Shown here in pieces: positions 47,872 to 61,524 of a stretch of DNA of 64,000 bases. The stretch comes from Panagrolaimus kolymaensis (Eukaryota; Nematoda; Chromadorea; Rhabditida; Panagrolaimidae). The notes below the pieces were generated by a model. The model was not told the DNA's origin. It saw only the letters and a list, made by a program, of their open reading frames with translations, and did not search any database. The position numbers were made by a program, and so were the translations under genes. Where the stretch lies: assembly GCA_028622995.1 (NCBI GenBank), contig JAJQJQ010000007.1, positions 744,001-808,000 of the forward strand, written 5' to 3'. Each line of letters begins with the position of its first letter. The first letter of the stretch is position 1.

Positions 47872-50800
47872 ATGAAGAAGCTTCAAATATTTTTATTTTG
47901 TTTTATTTCTTTAGCACATTTTCATGGAAGCTTTGGCGATGGTGGATTTGATTTTAATCCTCATGAAGTAAGCAACCAAGAAGAAGAAAAGAAATAAAGA
48001 TGATTTCGAAATTTCTTAAATTGTGACTTAATGAACTTTTGTCGAGATTTAGAAAACCATTGGCCATTTTTAGCTTGCTTTTCTTCATTTTCCACAGTTA
48101 AAATTTAAAAACCAAAGTTTATTACACTTGCATCGAAAAAATTTATTTTAGGTCATTCGAAAAGCTCGCAGTGTTCCAGTAAGCTTGGATCTTTCACAAC
48201 GAGCTGCATCAGATACCACTGGTTTAACTTACATTCTGCCTACATCAATCCAAGGAAATGGACCTCAAGACCTTCTTAATACCGCTGATGAATTAGCTAA
48301 ACAAGCTGATAAGTAAACAAACTTTAATAGTGTTTTATAAGTTTTATGCACTTCTCCATTTTTAGTCTTCTCAAAGTTTTGCAAGATCTTGAAGCTCATT
48401 TTAGTACTACAGATGGAGAAGAAATTCAAAGTGTTAAAAATATGACAAATGAAGTTAACGGTTTCCAAAAAGAATACAATTCATTAGTTAGTACCATTCT
48501 TACCCTCAATCAAACAATCGAATCAAATAATAATGGTCTCACTTACATTGAAAAACAACTTATTTGTATGAGAGATTCAGCATGCCATGGCGCACCAACC
48601 TCACCTTCACCACCATCTGGTATGTTTTGCAAACCTTTCATTTCATCAAATTGATTATCTAAAAATTAAACATTTCATATAACCTAATTTAATTTTATTA
48701 CGGTACTTTTTTAGCCTTCAATTGCTCAGCCGAAATAATAACCAAAATTGTTACACAAGATGGTGATAGCGGTTTTTGGTCATTTCCAAATCCTACAACC
48801 TTTAATTGTTCATTAACTATCACTTCAAAAAAGGATCTTTGGCTAAATATCGATGTTACAGATTTCAATGGAGCCGGTGAAATTGACATTTTCGGAGAAC
48901 CAAGCGAAAATAAGATTGGAACGTATGTTCGTTTTTTTACCTCCAAGAAATTTATGTGAAGTATATTTTTAGTGTAAAAGAAGATAGTAATCAAACAAGC
49001 TTTCCAAATATTGCGGATACAGGTGCTTCAATTAAAATGACTGGAGTTGTCTCATTTAATCTTACTTTTAATGCAGGTATGGCACTTTTGAAAAGAATGG
49101 CTTCTTTAAAATTCTTAATATCATTAATTTGTTATAGTTTATCCTTGCAAAAACTTTAATTGCAATAATGGTGATTGCTACATCGACCCAGCGAATAAGC
49201 CAGCATGTAAATGTGATCAATGTTACTCACCGACAACAGGAAACAATGCATGCTCAAATTGTAATAAATTTAATTAAATTAAAAATTATACAAAATTACA
49301 CTTTTTATTTTAACTTTCAGATACTGATCCATGTACTGGAAACCCTACACGTAATTGTGAAGCGGTTAGTGGAGGAAAATGCGTTCCTCATATAACGGCA
49401 ACTACATGTGATTATTATTGTTTTTGTCCCAATAAACCGGTTGGTTGTGAACCACAATGGTGTGATGATGATGATCAATGCGAAACAGGAAAGAAAATGG
49501 GAGATTCAAAAATGTTTTGGAAAAGACATGAAGATGATTTAGAACATTTTGAACATTTGGAAGATTTTGATCCATATGAGGTTAGGAAAAATTACTGTTA
49601 AAATTAAAAATAATGACGTAATTTTAGTTTGTTCAACAAGCTCAAGCCGATGCAACTTCATTGAATTTTACCATTCCCGAAGGAATATCTGAACGTGATC
49701 CATATGAACTTTTAGAAGATGCTACAGAGTTAACAAATACAGCTAATAGGTAAACCAAAGCTTTGATTAAAATAACCACCAAAATATTCATAAAATGCGT
49801 CCATTAATTATTTTTTTTTTCAGCTTATTGGCTCAACTTAGTATTTATCTCAAAATTTTTAATAACACTTCCAGCGGTGATCAACGAAATGATATTCAAA
49901 AATGGACTACTCGATTGAACATTGCCCAAAATGTTTCTGTTCCTCTTCAAGCGAGACTTTCAGATTTGCAAACAACATATGATACTTTTGAAACTACGCT
50001 ACTCAAAATGAATGAAAAGCTTACATGCCTTGCAGAATCAGAATGTCATAAACTGCCCGTTACAACCACTCGAGCTCCACCTCCAGATTATGTATGTAAT
50101 AGAACCTCTGATGGACTTCTTTCAGCCGCAGGAGATAGTAAAAATTTTAACTATCCATTGGTTTATAATTTTCCCAATTGCGCATTTAAAATTATATCAG
50201 CTCATCTTTATGGATTATGGATTAATATCAAAGTCAGCAATTTCGTAGGTTATGATGATTATTCATTGATTATTGAAGATCCAAGAGGCAATCAAAGTTT
50301 AACGTAAGCTTTTTGAAATGGTGTCGCGATGACATACATTTACATATTTGCAAGTTCTTTAAACATATCTTTTTCTTTATTTTAATGCACAAAAACCAAA
50401 AATTGTTAAAAGCAAATAAAATCAAAAGCATTTAAATTTCAATAACCCTTTTCAGGGTAAATGGACCAGAATCTTTTTTCAATTTGACAAGCGCTGAGAT
50501 TATTGTTCATGTCAATGGTGAACTTCAGTTTAAGCTTGATTATTCAGCGGTTGATCCTTGTGCTGGAAAAGATTGTGTTCATGGCACTTGTATAGCCGGA
50601 CAACCAAAAAATTTACCAAATTGTGCATGTACAAAGTGTTACACAGCTGATGGAAATGATCAATGTACCGTTCGTAAGTATCCACCATACTTAAAAAATG
50701 TGCAAAAATAAATTACATTTTTTTAGATGTACCACCTGTTTGCCCTTCAAAACAAAAATTTTGTACTGAAGGTGGAGGAAAGTGTGTTGAAAATTTATTA

Positions 50801-50938
50801 GATTGCAGTTATTACTGTACATGCCCTAACGTTCCAAATTGCACAACTTTAACGTATTGCGATCCAGATGATGACAGTTGTCCAGATGAGCGAATATCAT
50901 TCTTTTCAAGCTTCTTAAAGTATTTTAAAAAGGTTTAA
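47872..50938 (+). CDS. Secreted CUB-like/EGF-like protein built of two duplicated halves
   Basis: Eleven exons (47872-47967, 48152-48312, 48366-48619, 48715-48922, 48973-49076, 49138-49260, 49321-49580, 49628-49749, 49824-50303, 50456-50673, 50727-50938) total 2,238 nt, 745 residues. A signal peptide (core IFLFCFISLAHF) is followed by two similar halves, residues about 33-402 and 403-745. Each half has a heptad-like helical region ending with two cysteines (CMRDSACH; CLAESECH), a CUB-like beta domain starting at a cysteine, an EGF-like Cys cluster (CKNFNCNNGDC; CAGKDCVHGTC) and a second Cys-rich block ending CDDDDQC or CDPDDDSC. The intron at the helical start is phase 2 in both halves, and the one after the EGF-like part is phase 1 in both, so the duplication copied exons. 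It is probably an extracellular adhesion or innate-immunity type protein. AATAAA lies at about 50969. Confidence 0.82.
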
Positions 50939-51481
50939 ATAAATTTCTGGAAAAGTATCAAATTGAAAAATAAATTCATTCGTTAATAATAATTTAATTA
51001 TACAAAAAATGAGTACGATTTACTAAGCAACAAAGTTTGATAGTTTATCAGAACATTCAACAAAAAAAATTGTTAAATAATGGCAATAAACATTATGGTG
51101 TAAGACGCTTTAGTTTTTTACACAAACTTTGTTATTGATTTTATTTTCATTAAATACCTCTTTAAAGTTTAAACCTCCTTAAAGTCTAATAACAAATGAT
51201 TTTATTCTCAAATTATTGTGAAGACAACATTCAGAAATCGTCTGAAACTATCAACGAGTTGACGGATAAGGTAGTTGCTGCTGCAATTTCTGTTGAAGGA
51301 ATCATTTCGTTTTAGTAAAAAAATGCGAATGTACCAAAATTTCAGAACTTTTTTTTCACCTTATAATAACAAGAAGTTTACACAAAAATAATTAGTACAA
51401 TTTTATTATCAAATCAACAAAAAAAACATAGGCCTAATATAAACTACAATAATCACATCTAACAAATAAAAATAAAGACTT
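50939..51481. other. Convergent 3' ends
   Basis: Contains the poly(A) signal of the + gene and the 3' UTR of mrps-9 (-). No gene seen. Confidence 0.5.
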
Positions 51482-52961
51482 TTAACGCCTTTTCCATATC
51501 CATTTTGCTCGAGCACCAGGTTGATTGACTTTGCTTCTTTCTTTTCGACGAGGTTCCATTGTAAGCATTTGCACTGAAAAATAAATGATTGAATTCATAA
51601 TGTTGTAATAGCATTAAAGAAACTTACTATCTCTTAATTTATCTTTAGTTTCTGGGAATAATGCTGCAATTCCTAATGATGCACCATGTCTAACAGCTCT
51701 TGGAACAATTGATAAACCATATGGACCTTCAAGGACTTTCGCTTCAATATCAACTCGACCAAACATATCAGTGACAATTAAAGGAGCAATCAAGTTTTCT
51801 CTAAAAAACGTAAAAATTATTTCAAAGGTAAAACAAAAATAACAAACAACTTTACCTTGCCATAATTGATCGAAAAACATCATAATGATGGCCATCAACA
51901 GTATATTTTCCAGTCCCATTATCTTTGACAGTAACTTCAACTTTCACGGCTTTTGCTTTTGTTGACACGGTTGCAAATCTTCGATTATTTTCAGCATCAA
52001 GTTGTACTTCAGGAATTGGTGGACCAAATAATACATCTTTTCCGCTACCAGCGAGGAGTTGAACACGAAATGATCCAATAAAATCTTTTTCCATAAAAGA
52101 TAATGGCAAAGTTGAAAGATAATCCAAAGCGATGATTAATTGAGCATACTAAAAAAGAAGAAATATTAGTTAAAAAACTATTATAAGAAGCATACCATTT
52201 CATCAGAAAGCTTATCACCAAGTTGACGACTAACAGCTGCTAGATTCTTCCATGTTGTTCCATCAAGAGATAAAGTTCCGGGATTTTCAGGTAATGCACC
52301 CCGATTTACAAGTTTATCATAATGGTGAATAAGGTAATGAGTCTTTTGTCCAATCTCCTGAAAAGCTTGATAAGATATTACTCGAAAAATGAAAACGAAA
52401 CATACCGAAAGTAAACCATAGAACTTTGGCTTCAATGTAAAAAACAGGGAATTCTTTGGTTTTCCTTCTTTATCAAAATCAAATTTGTGGATCTTTGGAA
52501 GGATTTCCTCTGGTGGCTTCATAATAGGTCGAGCTTTCAAATCAGTTAAACCGGATGGAAAGAGATATTCAATAGCGGAATCAATCTCATTTTGAGTAAT
52601 ATTTGTTGGATCCAATCCCATGATGTTTGCAAGATACCTCTTTCCACGTTCAAATTCAGCACGTTCTTTAGCCATCATCTTTTCATAATTTCGAACATTC
52701 TTCAAGTAGCTTTCAAGAGCTTTTCCAACCGATTTTAATGGTTGTGGCTCAGATGGTGGTGGAGGAGGCGGAGTGAGATTGGCAGGAGTTGAAGCAGGTT
52801 GCGGTGTTGCATGATCTAAAAGTTGGACGATTAATAATGGACCACATATGAATTAACAAACTTCGAGTAAATCCTTTTGATGAAGTTGAAGCAAGTCGAA
52901 TAAGATTAAAATGAGTTGAAAGACGAGATAATGCAGGTTTGATCATAGAGTTTGATGACAT
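51482..52961 (-). CDS. mrps-9: Mitochondrial small ribosomal subunit protein uS9m (MRPS9)
   Basis: Six exons (52961-52862, 52815-52406, 52357-52196, 52148-51856, 51800-51628, 51573-51482), 409 residues with consistent phases. The N terminus is basic and Ser-rich without acids (ALSRLSTHFNLIRLASTSSK), a plausible mitochondrial presequence. A long worm/animal-specific N-terminal domain is followed by the uS9 core: the GKYTVDGHHYDVF strand, APLIVTDMFGRVDIEAKV and the conserved SIVPRAVRHGASLGIAALFP. The C terminus is the basic tail (EPRRKERSK...WIWKRR) that in uS9 reaches the decoding centre. The start follows a TTTTCAG acceptor by two nucleotides, suggesting trans-splicing. It is divergently transcribed from mcm-6, 440 bp away. 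Confidence 0.92.
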
Positions 52962-53400
52962 CACTGAAAAGGAAGTTTTAAGTTTAAACAATATCACATG
53001 AAAAAAGTTCGAAAAGAAATGATTATGATCGACATAAAAATATTAAATAAAAAGAAGAGGAAAATATTTTTTCTAAAGTTTCAAAGGTGAGCTCAAAACT
53101 TTTTTTTTCAAAGCTGAAAGCAGCAAACAGAAAAGCAACGAATATTTGAACCATTTTTGTTATTCGAAACGAAAAATTGAAGAGCAGGGAAGCAACGCGG
53201 CAACGTAAAACTTTAAAAAATTCAATGAAAGCGGTAAAGTTTCCCGCTGAAAAATTTATGTTGCTGAACTTCCATAATTTTATGAAGTATTTTTTTTTGT
53301 TTTGTAAATCATAGAAAGCTGATAATAATATTGCTTGCGCGAATTCTTCGTTACAATAGTTCTTTACTAATCCTTTTTTCATTTTTTAGCTCATTCAATC
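52962..53400. other. Shared divergent promoter region of mrps-9 and mcm-6
   Basis: A 440-bp head-to-head interval. It holds a consensus E2F site (entry at 53240) and the TTTTTTAG acceptor 11 nt before the mcm-6 ATG. A 119-codon minus frame here is an artefact. Confidence 0.55.
53240..53247 (+). promoter_or_regulatory. E2F/DP-type site upstream of mcm-6
   Basis: TTTCCCGC matches the E2F consensus TTTSSCGC exactly. It lies 154 nt upstream of the mcm-6 start in an otherwise AT-rich interval. MCM genes are classic E2F targets in animals, so S-phase regulation is expected. Confidence 0.55.
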
Positions 53401-56123
<2,723 letters not shown>

Positions 56124-57032
56124 CTTTGTAAAATGTTATGAATTTCGTATTGTTTTTTGTCTTTGTTGTATTTTGATATTATTTCATTTTCTGTTTTCTT
56201 GTTTATCAATAAAATAATTTTTCTTACTTGTTGTAAAAAATTTTTCCACTATCATTGAAGATTTAGCGAAATCAAAAAGCAGTTCAGCAAGGTTTTTGTT
56301 GGAATAAAATGTTGCATTCATTGGAGTTTAAGTAAGGCTCATACTGGTTGAGCGTTTAACAAATTAGTAGGTTAGTGGAAGGTCATCAAAACCAAATTAA
56401 TCATCAACTGCGAATGTTACATTAGCGGCTCCAAATACTGCTTCTGCTAAAACAAATTGAAAGAATCTTGCTGGTGTTCATCCATCTCAAAAACAGCCAC
56501 ATTCAAATCAATAATCATCCATGGATAAAGCTGATAATATTTATGTTAATCATGAAACTGATGGAGAAAATGATCCATCAAGTAAATAATCCAACTGAAA
56601 AGGCAAAAAATGGACACAAGTTCAATGTTAAAGATTTTTTTATCAACTCTGATTCTTATTTTTTTTTTTTTGCACAGGCTAACTAACGTTTAGCTTCCTA
56701 AAAAGCCAATTATGCAAGCAATTTTGCTTTTAAAAAATGATTTTTTTTTTCATCTAAACTTCGTTTCCCTTTTCCTTGTTTCACCAGAAAAACATGAACC
56801 AAAACTTTTAAAATTAAGTCTATTAACTTTTTCACAGCTATGAATAATTTATAAGATTAAAAAAAAGAATGGTCAACTAACATTCATCGAATTTGTGTCA
56901 AAAAACTTTAGTTTGAACATTTTATTCAATCTTTGTTTTTGTGTTAGTTTATTTTCTCGAACGAATTTAGCTTTTTTCCCTTTGAATTCCATTTAATTTT
57001 CTTGTCATTTTACTTTTTTTAATGAAAAGCAA
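56124..57032. other. Intergenic between mcm-6 and the bestrophin gene
   Basis: The mcm-6 3' UTR and about 800 bp upstream of the bestrophin gene. The 72-codon frame at 56468-56686 has no support. T-runs are frequent; nothing else recognised. Confidence 0.45.
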
Positions 57033-59465
57033 ATGACAGTAACATACACGAGAGCAGTATCAACGTCGACTTTTTGTGGAATTCAAAAACTTTTACTTCG
57101 ATGGAAGGGTTCACTTTGGAAATCGATATGGACTGAATTGCTTACATGGCTGACTTGTTATGGAGCATTAAGTTTACTTTATCGATTTTGGTTGAATCCA
57201 GAACAGCAAAAAATCTTTGAAGATATTTGTTCATTTTTTTATTCTTATGCCGATTTGTAAGTTTTTCTTGAGTTTTAAAGTGAAAATTTGGCATTAAATT
57301 TTTAAGTATTCCCCTGACTTTTATTCTCGGCTTTTATGTTTCAACGGTTTTTGGTAGATGGTCCCAGCAATTAGAGCATCTTGCATGGGTTGATACTCCA
57401 GCATTGCTTATTGCAACGTATATTGAAGGTGATGATAATAAAAGCATTATGTTGAGAAGGAATATTATTAGGTACTTTTAGCGTATTGAGAAAAGATTTA
57501 ATTTTGAAGTTGCAGATACATGGTTTTACTCCAAGCAATGGTATTTAGAAATATTAGTGTCACTGTAAATAAACGATTTCCAACAATGGAACATTTGGTT
57601 GAAGGTGGTGAGTTCAGCAATTTTACTGTAAAACATGGAAGCCAAATTCGAGAATTATCTATTTATTAGAAATTGAAACTTTTGCAGAAACTCGTTTTAA
57701 GTGTTTATAAAACAAAAAGGATTAGCGTGGTTTTTTTTTAAATTTGAAAATGCAACAATAATCTTTTTCGCTCTTCACAAATCAATAAAAATTTATAAAA
57801 AGCCTTTTCAAAAACAAGAGTAAATATGAAAAGCGATTTTAGGGTTGATGACACAAAATGAACTTGAAATATATGAATCAATTGTCATGCCACAATTAAA
57901 ATATTGGGTAATAGTAAGTTGGATTCTCGGATTATTACGAGAAGCAAGAAATAAAAATATGATCAAAGATAGCATTGTTTATACCAATATTTTGGATAAA
58001 ATGATGGATTTTCGTGCAACTGTTTTAAAATTATCTATTTATGATTGGATTCCCATTCCTTTGGTACATACATAAAAAAGCATGTTTAAAAATACATAGA
58101 TGATCATTGAAAATTGCAGGTTTACACTCAAGTTGTTAGCCTTACAGTAAGAGCTTATTTTATCGTGGCTTTATTTGGTAGACAATATTTACAAAATGAA
58201 AATATTGCTAAAACTCAAAAACATGTTTCACAGGTAATAAAGTTAAGCAAATTAATAAAAAATGGTATCAATCGCAAAGTCAGTTTCATCTCGAAGAAAA
58301 AGATAGTGAAAAAGATTAAAGATATCTCTCATGCACCTCTCTGTTTTTTCATTCCAAATCTTTCTTAAAATAATTGCAAGTTTAGGTTGATTTATTCTTA
58401 CCAATTATGACGATAATTGAATTCTTACTTTATATGGGATTAGCAAAAGTTGCGGAAGTTATGTTGAATCCATTTGGAGCTGATGATGATGATTTTGAAT
58501 GCAATTGGCTGCTTGATCGAAATTTACAGGTTTCTTCTTTTCTTTCTTTTCAAGTTTCCAAAACGAACGATATTTATAGGTTGGACGTAAAATAGTTGAT
58601 AGTTATTGCAAATTTCCCAAACTTGAAAAGGATGTATTTTGGAATGATACAACTCCAGAGCCGCTGTATACTGCAGAAGCTGCAGCTCGACCACATAATC
58701 CCATGGTTGGTTCATGCAATCAATTGTAAGATATGGAAGTAACAAATTCGCTTAGTTTTATAAATTAAAAATTTAGGGATGAATACGAAGCAATGCTTTT
58801 ACAACCACATAAAGAAAAAATTATGACCAGCAGGAGAGATAGCAAAGTTGAAATTATTATTAATCCAGGTAAGGGAAAAGCTTCATTTCCTAAATTTTAA
58901 CGCAATTTTTTAAAGCCCATAATCATCCGCAAAAACGACCTTCACAAGACATAAATGGCCATGTAAAATATTCTCCCAGAGAAAGTGAATCGAATCTTAC
59001 TGAACCAAAAGTGAGAAAAATTTCCACATCTTCTCAAACAACAAACAACGATCACTCTGAAAAGCAGCAGCAAAAGTAAAATGTGTTTGGATTCTAAAAT
59101 TTAACTTTATTCATCCTTCCAGAAATAATATTAGCACCAACCATCTTCTTCATCCATTAGTGATACCACAAAGTCCATTGCCGCATTATTTTGAAGTAAC
59201 ACATTATTCAATTTTTAAAAAAAATATTTTTTGCATTTCATATTTTTAGGAAGGTATGAAAACTCCAAGTCCTCCAATATTTTTTGCTCCCGTTCGAAGA
59301 CATTCTCTTCTACCACATGAAAATCTTCCCGTCATAAATGAAGAAACAAAAAGCAATGATCCAACAACCATAGAAAGTGTTAGTCAAACTCCAAGCTATG
59401 ATTCAAAGCTTTCATTAAATGAAAATATTGTTGATAATGTTAAGGATGATAATAATAAATCTTAA
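57033..59465 (+). CDS. Bestrophin-type chloride channel, one frame break in the C-terminal tail
   Basis: Exons 57033-57256, 57307-57471, 57516-57607, 57843-58063, 58120-58233, 58386-58529, 58580-58725, 58778-58868, 58916-59075, 59123-59195 and 59250-59465. A calcium-activated anion channel; family members are pentamers. Landmarks are the N-terminal [11 protein letters not shown], the neck helix [12 protein letters not shown] with I and F pore residues, [14 protein letters not shown], and the calcium-clasp FGADDDDFE. The channel core is intact. In exon 8 the frame reads LDEYEAML and then meets a stop because the TTT at 58798-58800 is one base short of the frame used by all following exons, whose Ser/Pro-rich cytosolic tail is open to 59465. 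This is either a sequence error or a real truncation of the tail. Worms have many bestrophins; the paralogue is not assigned. Confidence 0.88.
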
Positions 59466-60011
59466 TTTTTTGGATACTCTGGGTTGTTTTAAGATGGATT
59501 GAGATGATTTTAAAAGCAAGATGAGAGATTTTTTCGGTAAGGCGACTGATGTTTCAATGAGAGAACAGTGCAACTAACAAGTAACAAGTTGCAACTGCAA
59601 TAACGAATGCAAAAATATTCTTAACATGGACTCTGATTGATTTTTACATTACCTCGTTTATAAAAAGTGTTTTTACATTATCACGGAAATGTTTCAAGCT
59701 TTTGTTTATTGCAATTTCTTACTTTTAAAGGACCACATTTTCATAAGCAAATTTAAATGAAATGATGCAACTGTAAGCTTGTGGAAGAGAAGAAGCAAGT
59801 TCTTCATCTTTGGTTTACTATGAATGCTTAGACTAATAACAATTTAAATGCGAACTTCAATAACCATATTCACTCTAAATGCAACCCAAGCCTTCTCGAA
59901 GACAAAAAAGTGAAAAAGAAAAAATTTATAACAAAAAACAACATTAAAATACAACAAAAGATAGAAAAATATAATTAACAATAATAACTAAAAGCAAGGA
60001 TAAAAAAGTCC
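59466..60011. other. Convergent 3' ends
   Basis: Between the bestrophin stop and the stop of the minus-strand gene. No coding frame or RNA recognised. Confidence 0.45.
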
Positions 60012-60676
60012 TCAACAAAGTGAAGATGTAGCAGCACGTTGACGCAATGAAGTTGTAGTTGAAAATGGAGAATCAAGACGTTTTGATTGATGAGAAGGAG
60101 CGTTGCGTCGAAAATTTCCAGAAAGTGAAGATTTCCCAAATTGCGACGATTTTGAAGTTCCAAATAGAGATGATGATTTCCCATAAGATTTCATACCAAC
60201 TTTCGACGATTTTGCAATGACAGACGATCTCCCAAAATGTGAACTAAAAATGAGTAATTATTAACAATATTCAAAAGCAAAGTAAAAGACACACATTTTA
60301 GCACGATAACGAAAACGAAAATGAACAGCATTTTGACCATAAGGACGTGAAGAACCCCATGCAGGAGTTTGAAGTTTAGGATATTTTGAAACAGCAAACT
60401 TGATTTGATTCAATTTGGTAAGGTCGAAATCTTTGATGGTTCCTCCTTTGCGTATAGTAATGTTCTAAAACAATAAATTGTTAGTTGAAAAGTCCACGTA
60501 AAATAAAAACTTACATCTTTAGCTTCATCATAGCCTTCACAAAAAACAGGAGAACGCGAACGAGGTAAATCATAAACAGAAGTAGTCATAATCGGCTTAA
60601 TAACAGCTGGAGCTGATGATAATTTGGTTGAAGACTTCTTCTTTTGAAAAATTCGACGCAATTTTTTGAGAAACAT
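60012..60676 (-). CDS. Unrecognised basic Ser-rich protein, 187 residues
   Basis: Three exons (60676-60515, 60464-60295, 60243-60012), exactly 188 codons with good splice sites. The protein is strongly basic. It starts MFLKKLRRIFQKKKSS, has a middle block SVYDLPRSRSPVFCEGY and then a structured-looking part (TIKDFDLTKLNQIKFAVSKY; FRFRYRAK). It ends in a long Ser/Gly/Lys-rich tail with repeated GKSSSLFG-like motifs. No signal peptide or membrane segment; the basic clusters suggest a nuclear protein. An exact E2F site (TTTGGCGC) 131 nt upstream suggests cell-cycle expression. I do not recognise the family; the chromatin or cell-cycle role is inference. Confidence 0.65.
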
Positions 60677-60806
60677 TTTTGAACAGCGAAGATGATAACC
60701 AAAGTTGAAAAGCAGAGCGAACAAAATTGATTTTGAAAACTGATTGAAATAGCAGACGTAGCAAATGCTTTTATAGCGGCTTCGGTTGTCAATTCCATGA
60801 ATAAAT

Positions 60807-60814
60807 TTTGGCGC
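60807..60814 (+). promoter_or_regulatory. E2F/DP-type site upstream of the basic protein gene
   Basis: TTTGGCGC, an exact match to TTTSSCGC, 131 nt upstream of the start of the minus-strand gene at 60676. The same motif class is found upstream of mcm-6 in this window. Confidence 0.45.
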
Positions 60815-61117
60815 TAAAACTTCAAAGAAAAACGTAGCCTAAAAGAAAAATTGAAAGTTTTTTTGATTCAAACGTTGATTGATTTTGATAACCGAAAAAA
60901 GTCGCAACGCCAATCTTTCTTTTTTCGAGGACCAATTCAAAAGAAAAAAAATAATATCGTCGCCGGTAGCAAAAGCAAAATCAATTTTTTTATAATTGAA
61001 GCTTGGATTAAAACTCTATGAAATCTTGGATAAATTTTCAATAAGCCTATGTTTGTTTTACAATTTTACAAAATAAACGCAGATGTAAAACATTAATTTT
61101 ATAAAAAAACTAAATTT

Positions 61118-61300
61118 GCTTCAGTATGCTTTGTTTACGATATTTTTGGAATTTATTTTGGTCATTTCGAAGCAACTAATGTTTTATCCATATTTTATCC
61201 TGCAAGAATTACACGATTTTTTCATCCCAATGTTTCGTTTGCTATTTTGATGTTTAGTTTATGGTCGGGAATTGGGTTGTTGGTGATAAAACCAAGAAAA
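61118..61300 (+). pseudogene. Fragment of a chemoreceptor related to 40304-41329
   Basis: After a tttgcttcag acceptor-like sequence an open frame contains VYDIFGIYFGHF, FYPARITRFFHPN and ILMFSLWSGIGLL. This aligns with the TM2-TM3 part of the chemoreceptor at 40304-41329 (LEIFLGLYCP; LYPAGFARYFSPN; VLTLAFYSAI). The similarity stops after about 55 codons at a point where TM3 is incomplete. No other receptor exons surround it and the frame closes at about 61336. It is a decayed paralogue or a relic exon. Confidence 0.65.
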
Positions 61301-61524
61301 CAATTTAAAACAAAACATTTTTTGTTTGTATGTTAGACTTCTAACATTTAAAGATGCATGCTTTTTTTAGGAAGCTTTCCTTCCTATTCAATTAATGTTT
61401 CATAAAATAATCACTCCTTTTTATTTTTATTTCTGCTTCAAATTATAAATTATAAATTTTGTTAAGATAGTTTTTTTATGGTGGATGAAAAACTAGCATT
61501 CTTTTCATTTTAATTTAGCTTGGA

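Noticed and set aside
53023..53382. 119-codon minus-strand frame between mrps-9 and mcm-6
   Set aside because: It lies in the shared promoter, overlaps the E2F site, and is Phe/Lys-rich with no domain.
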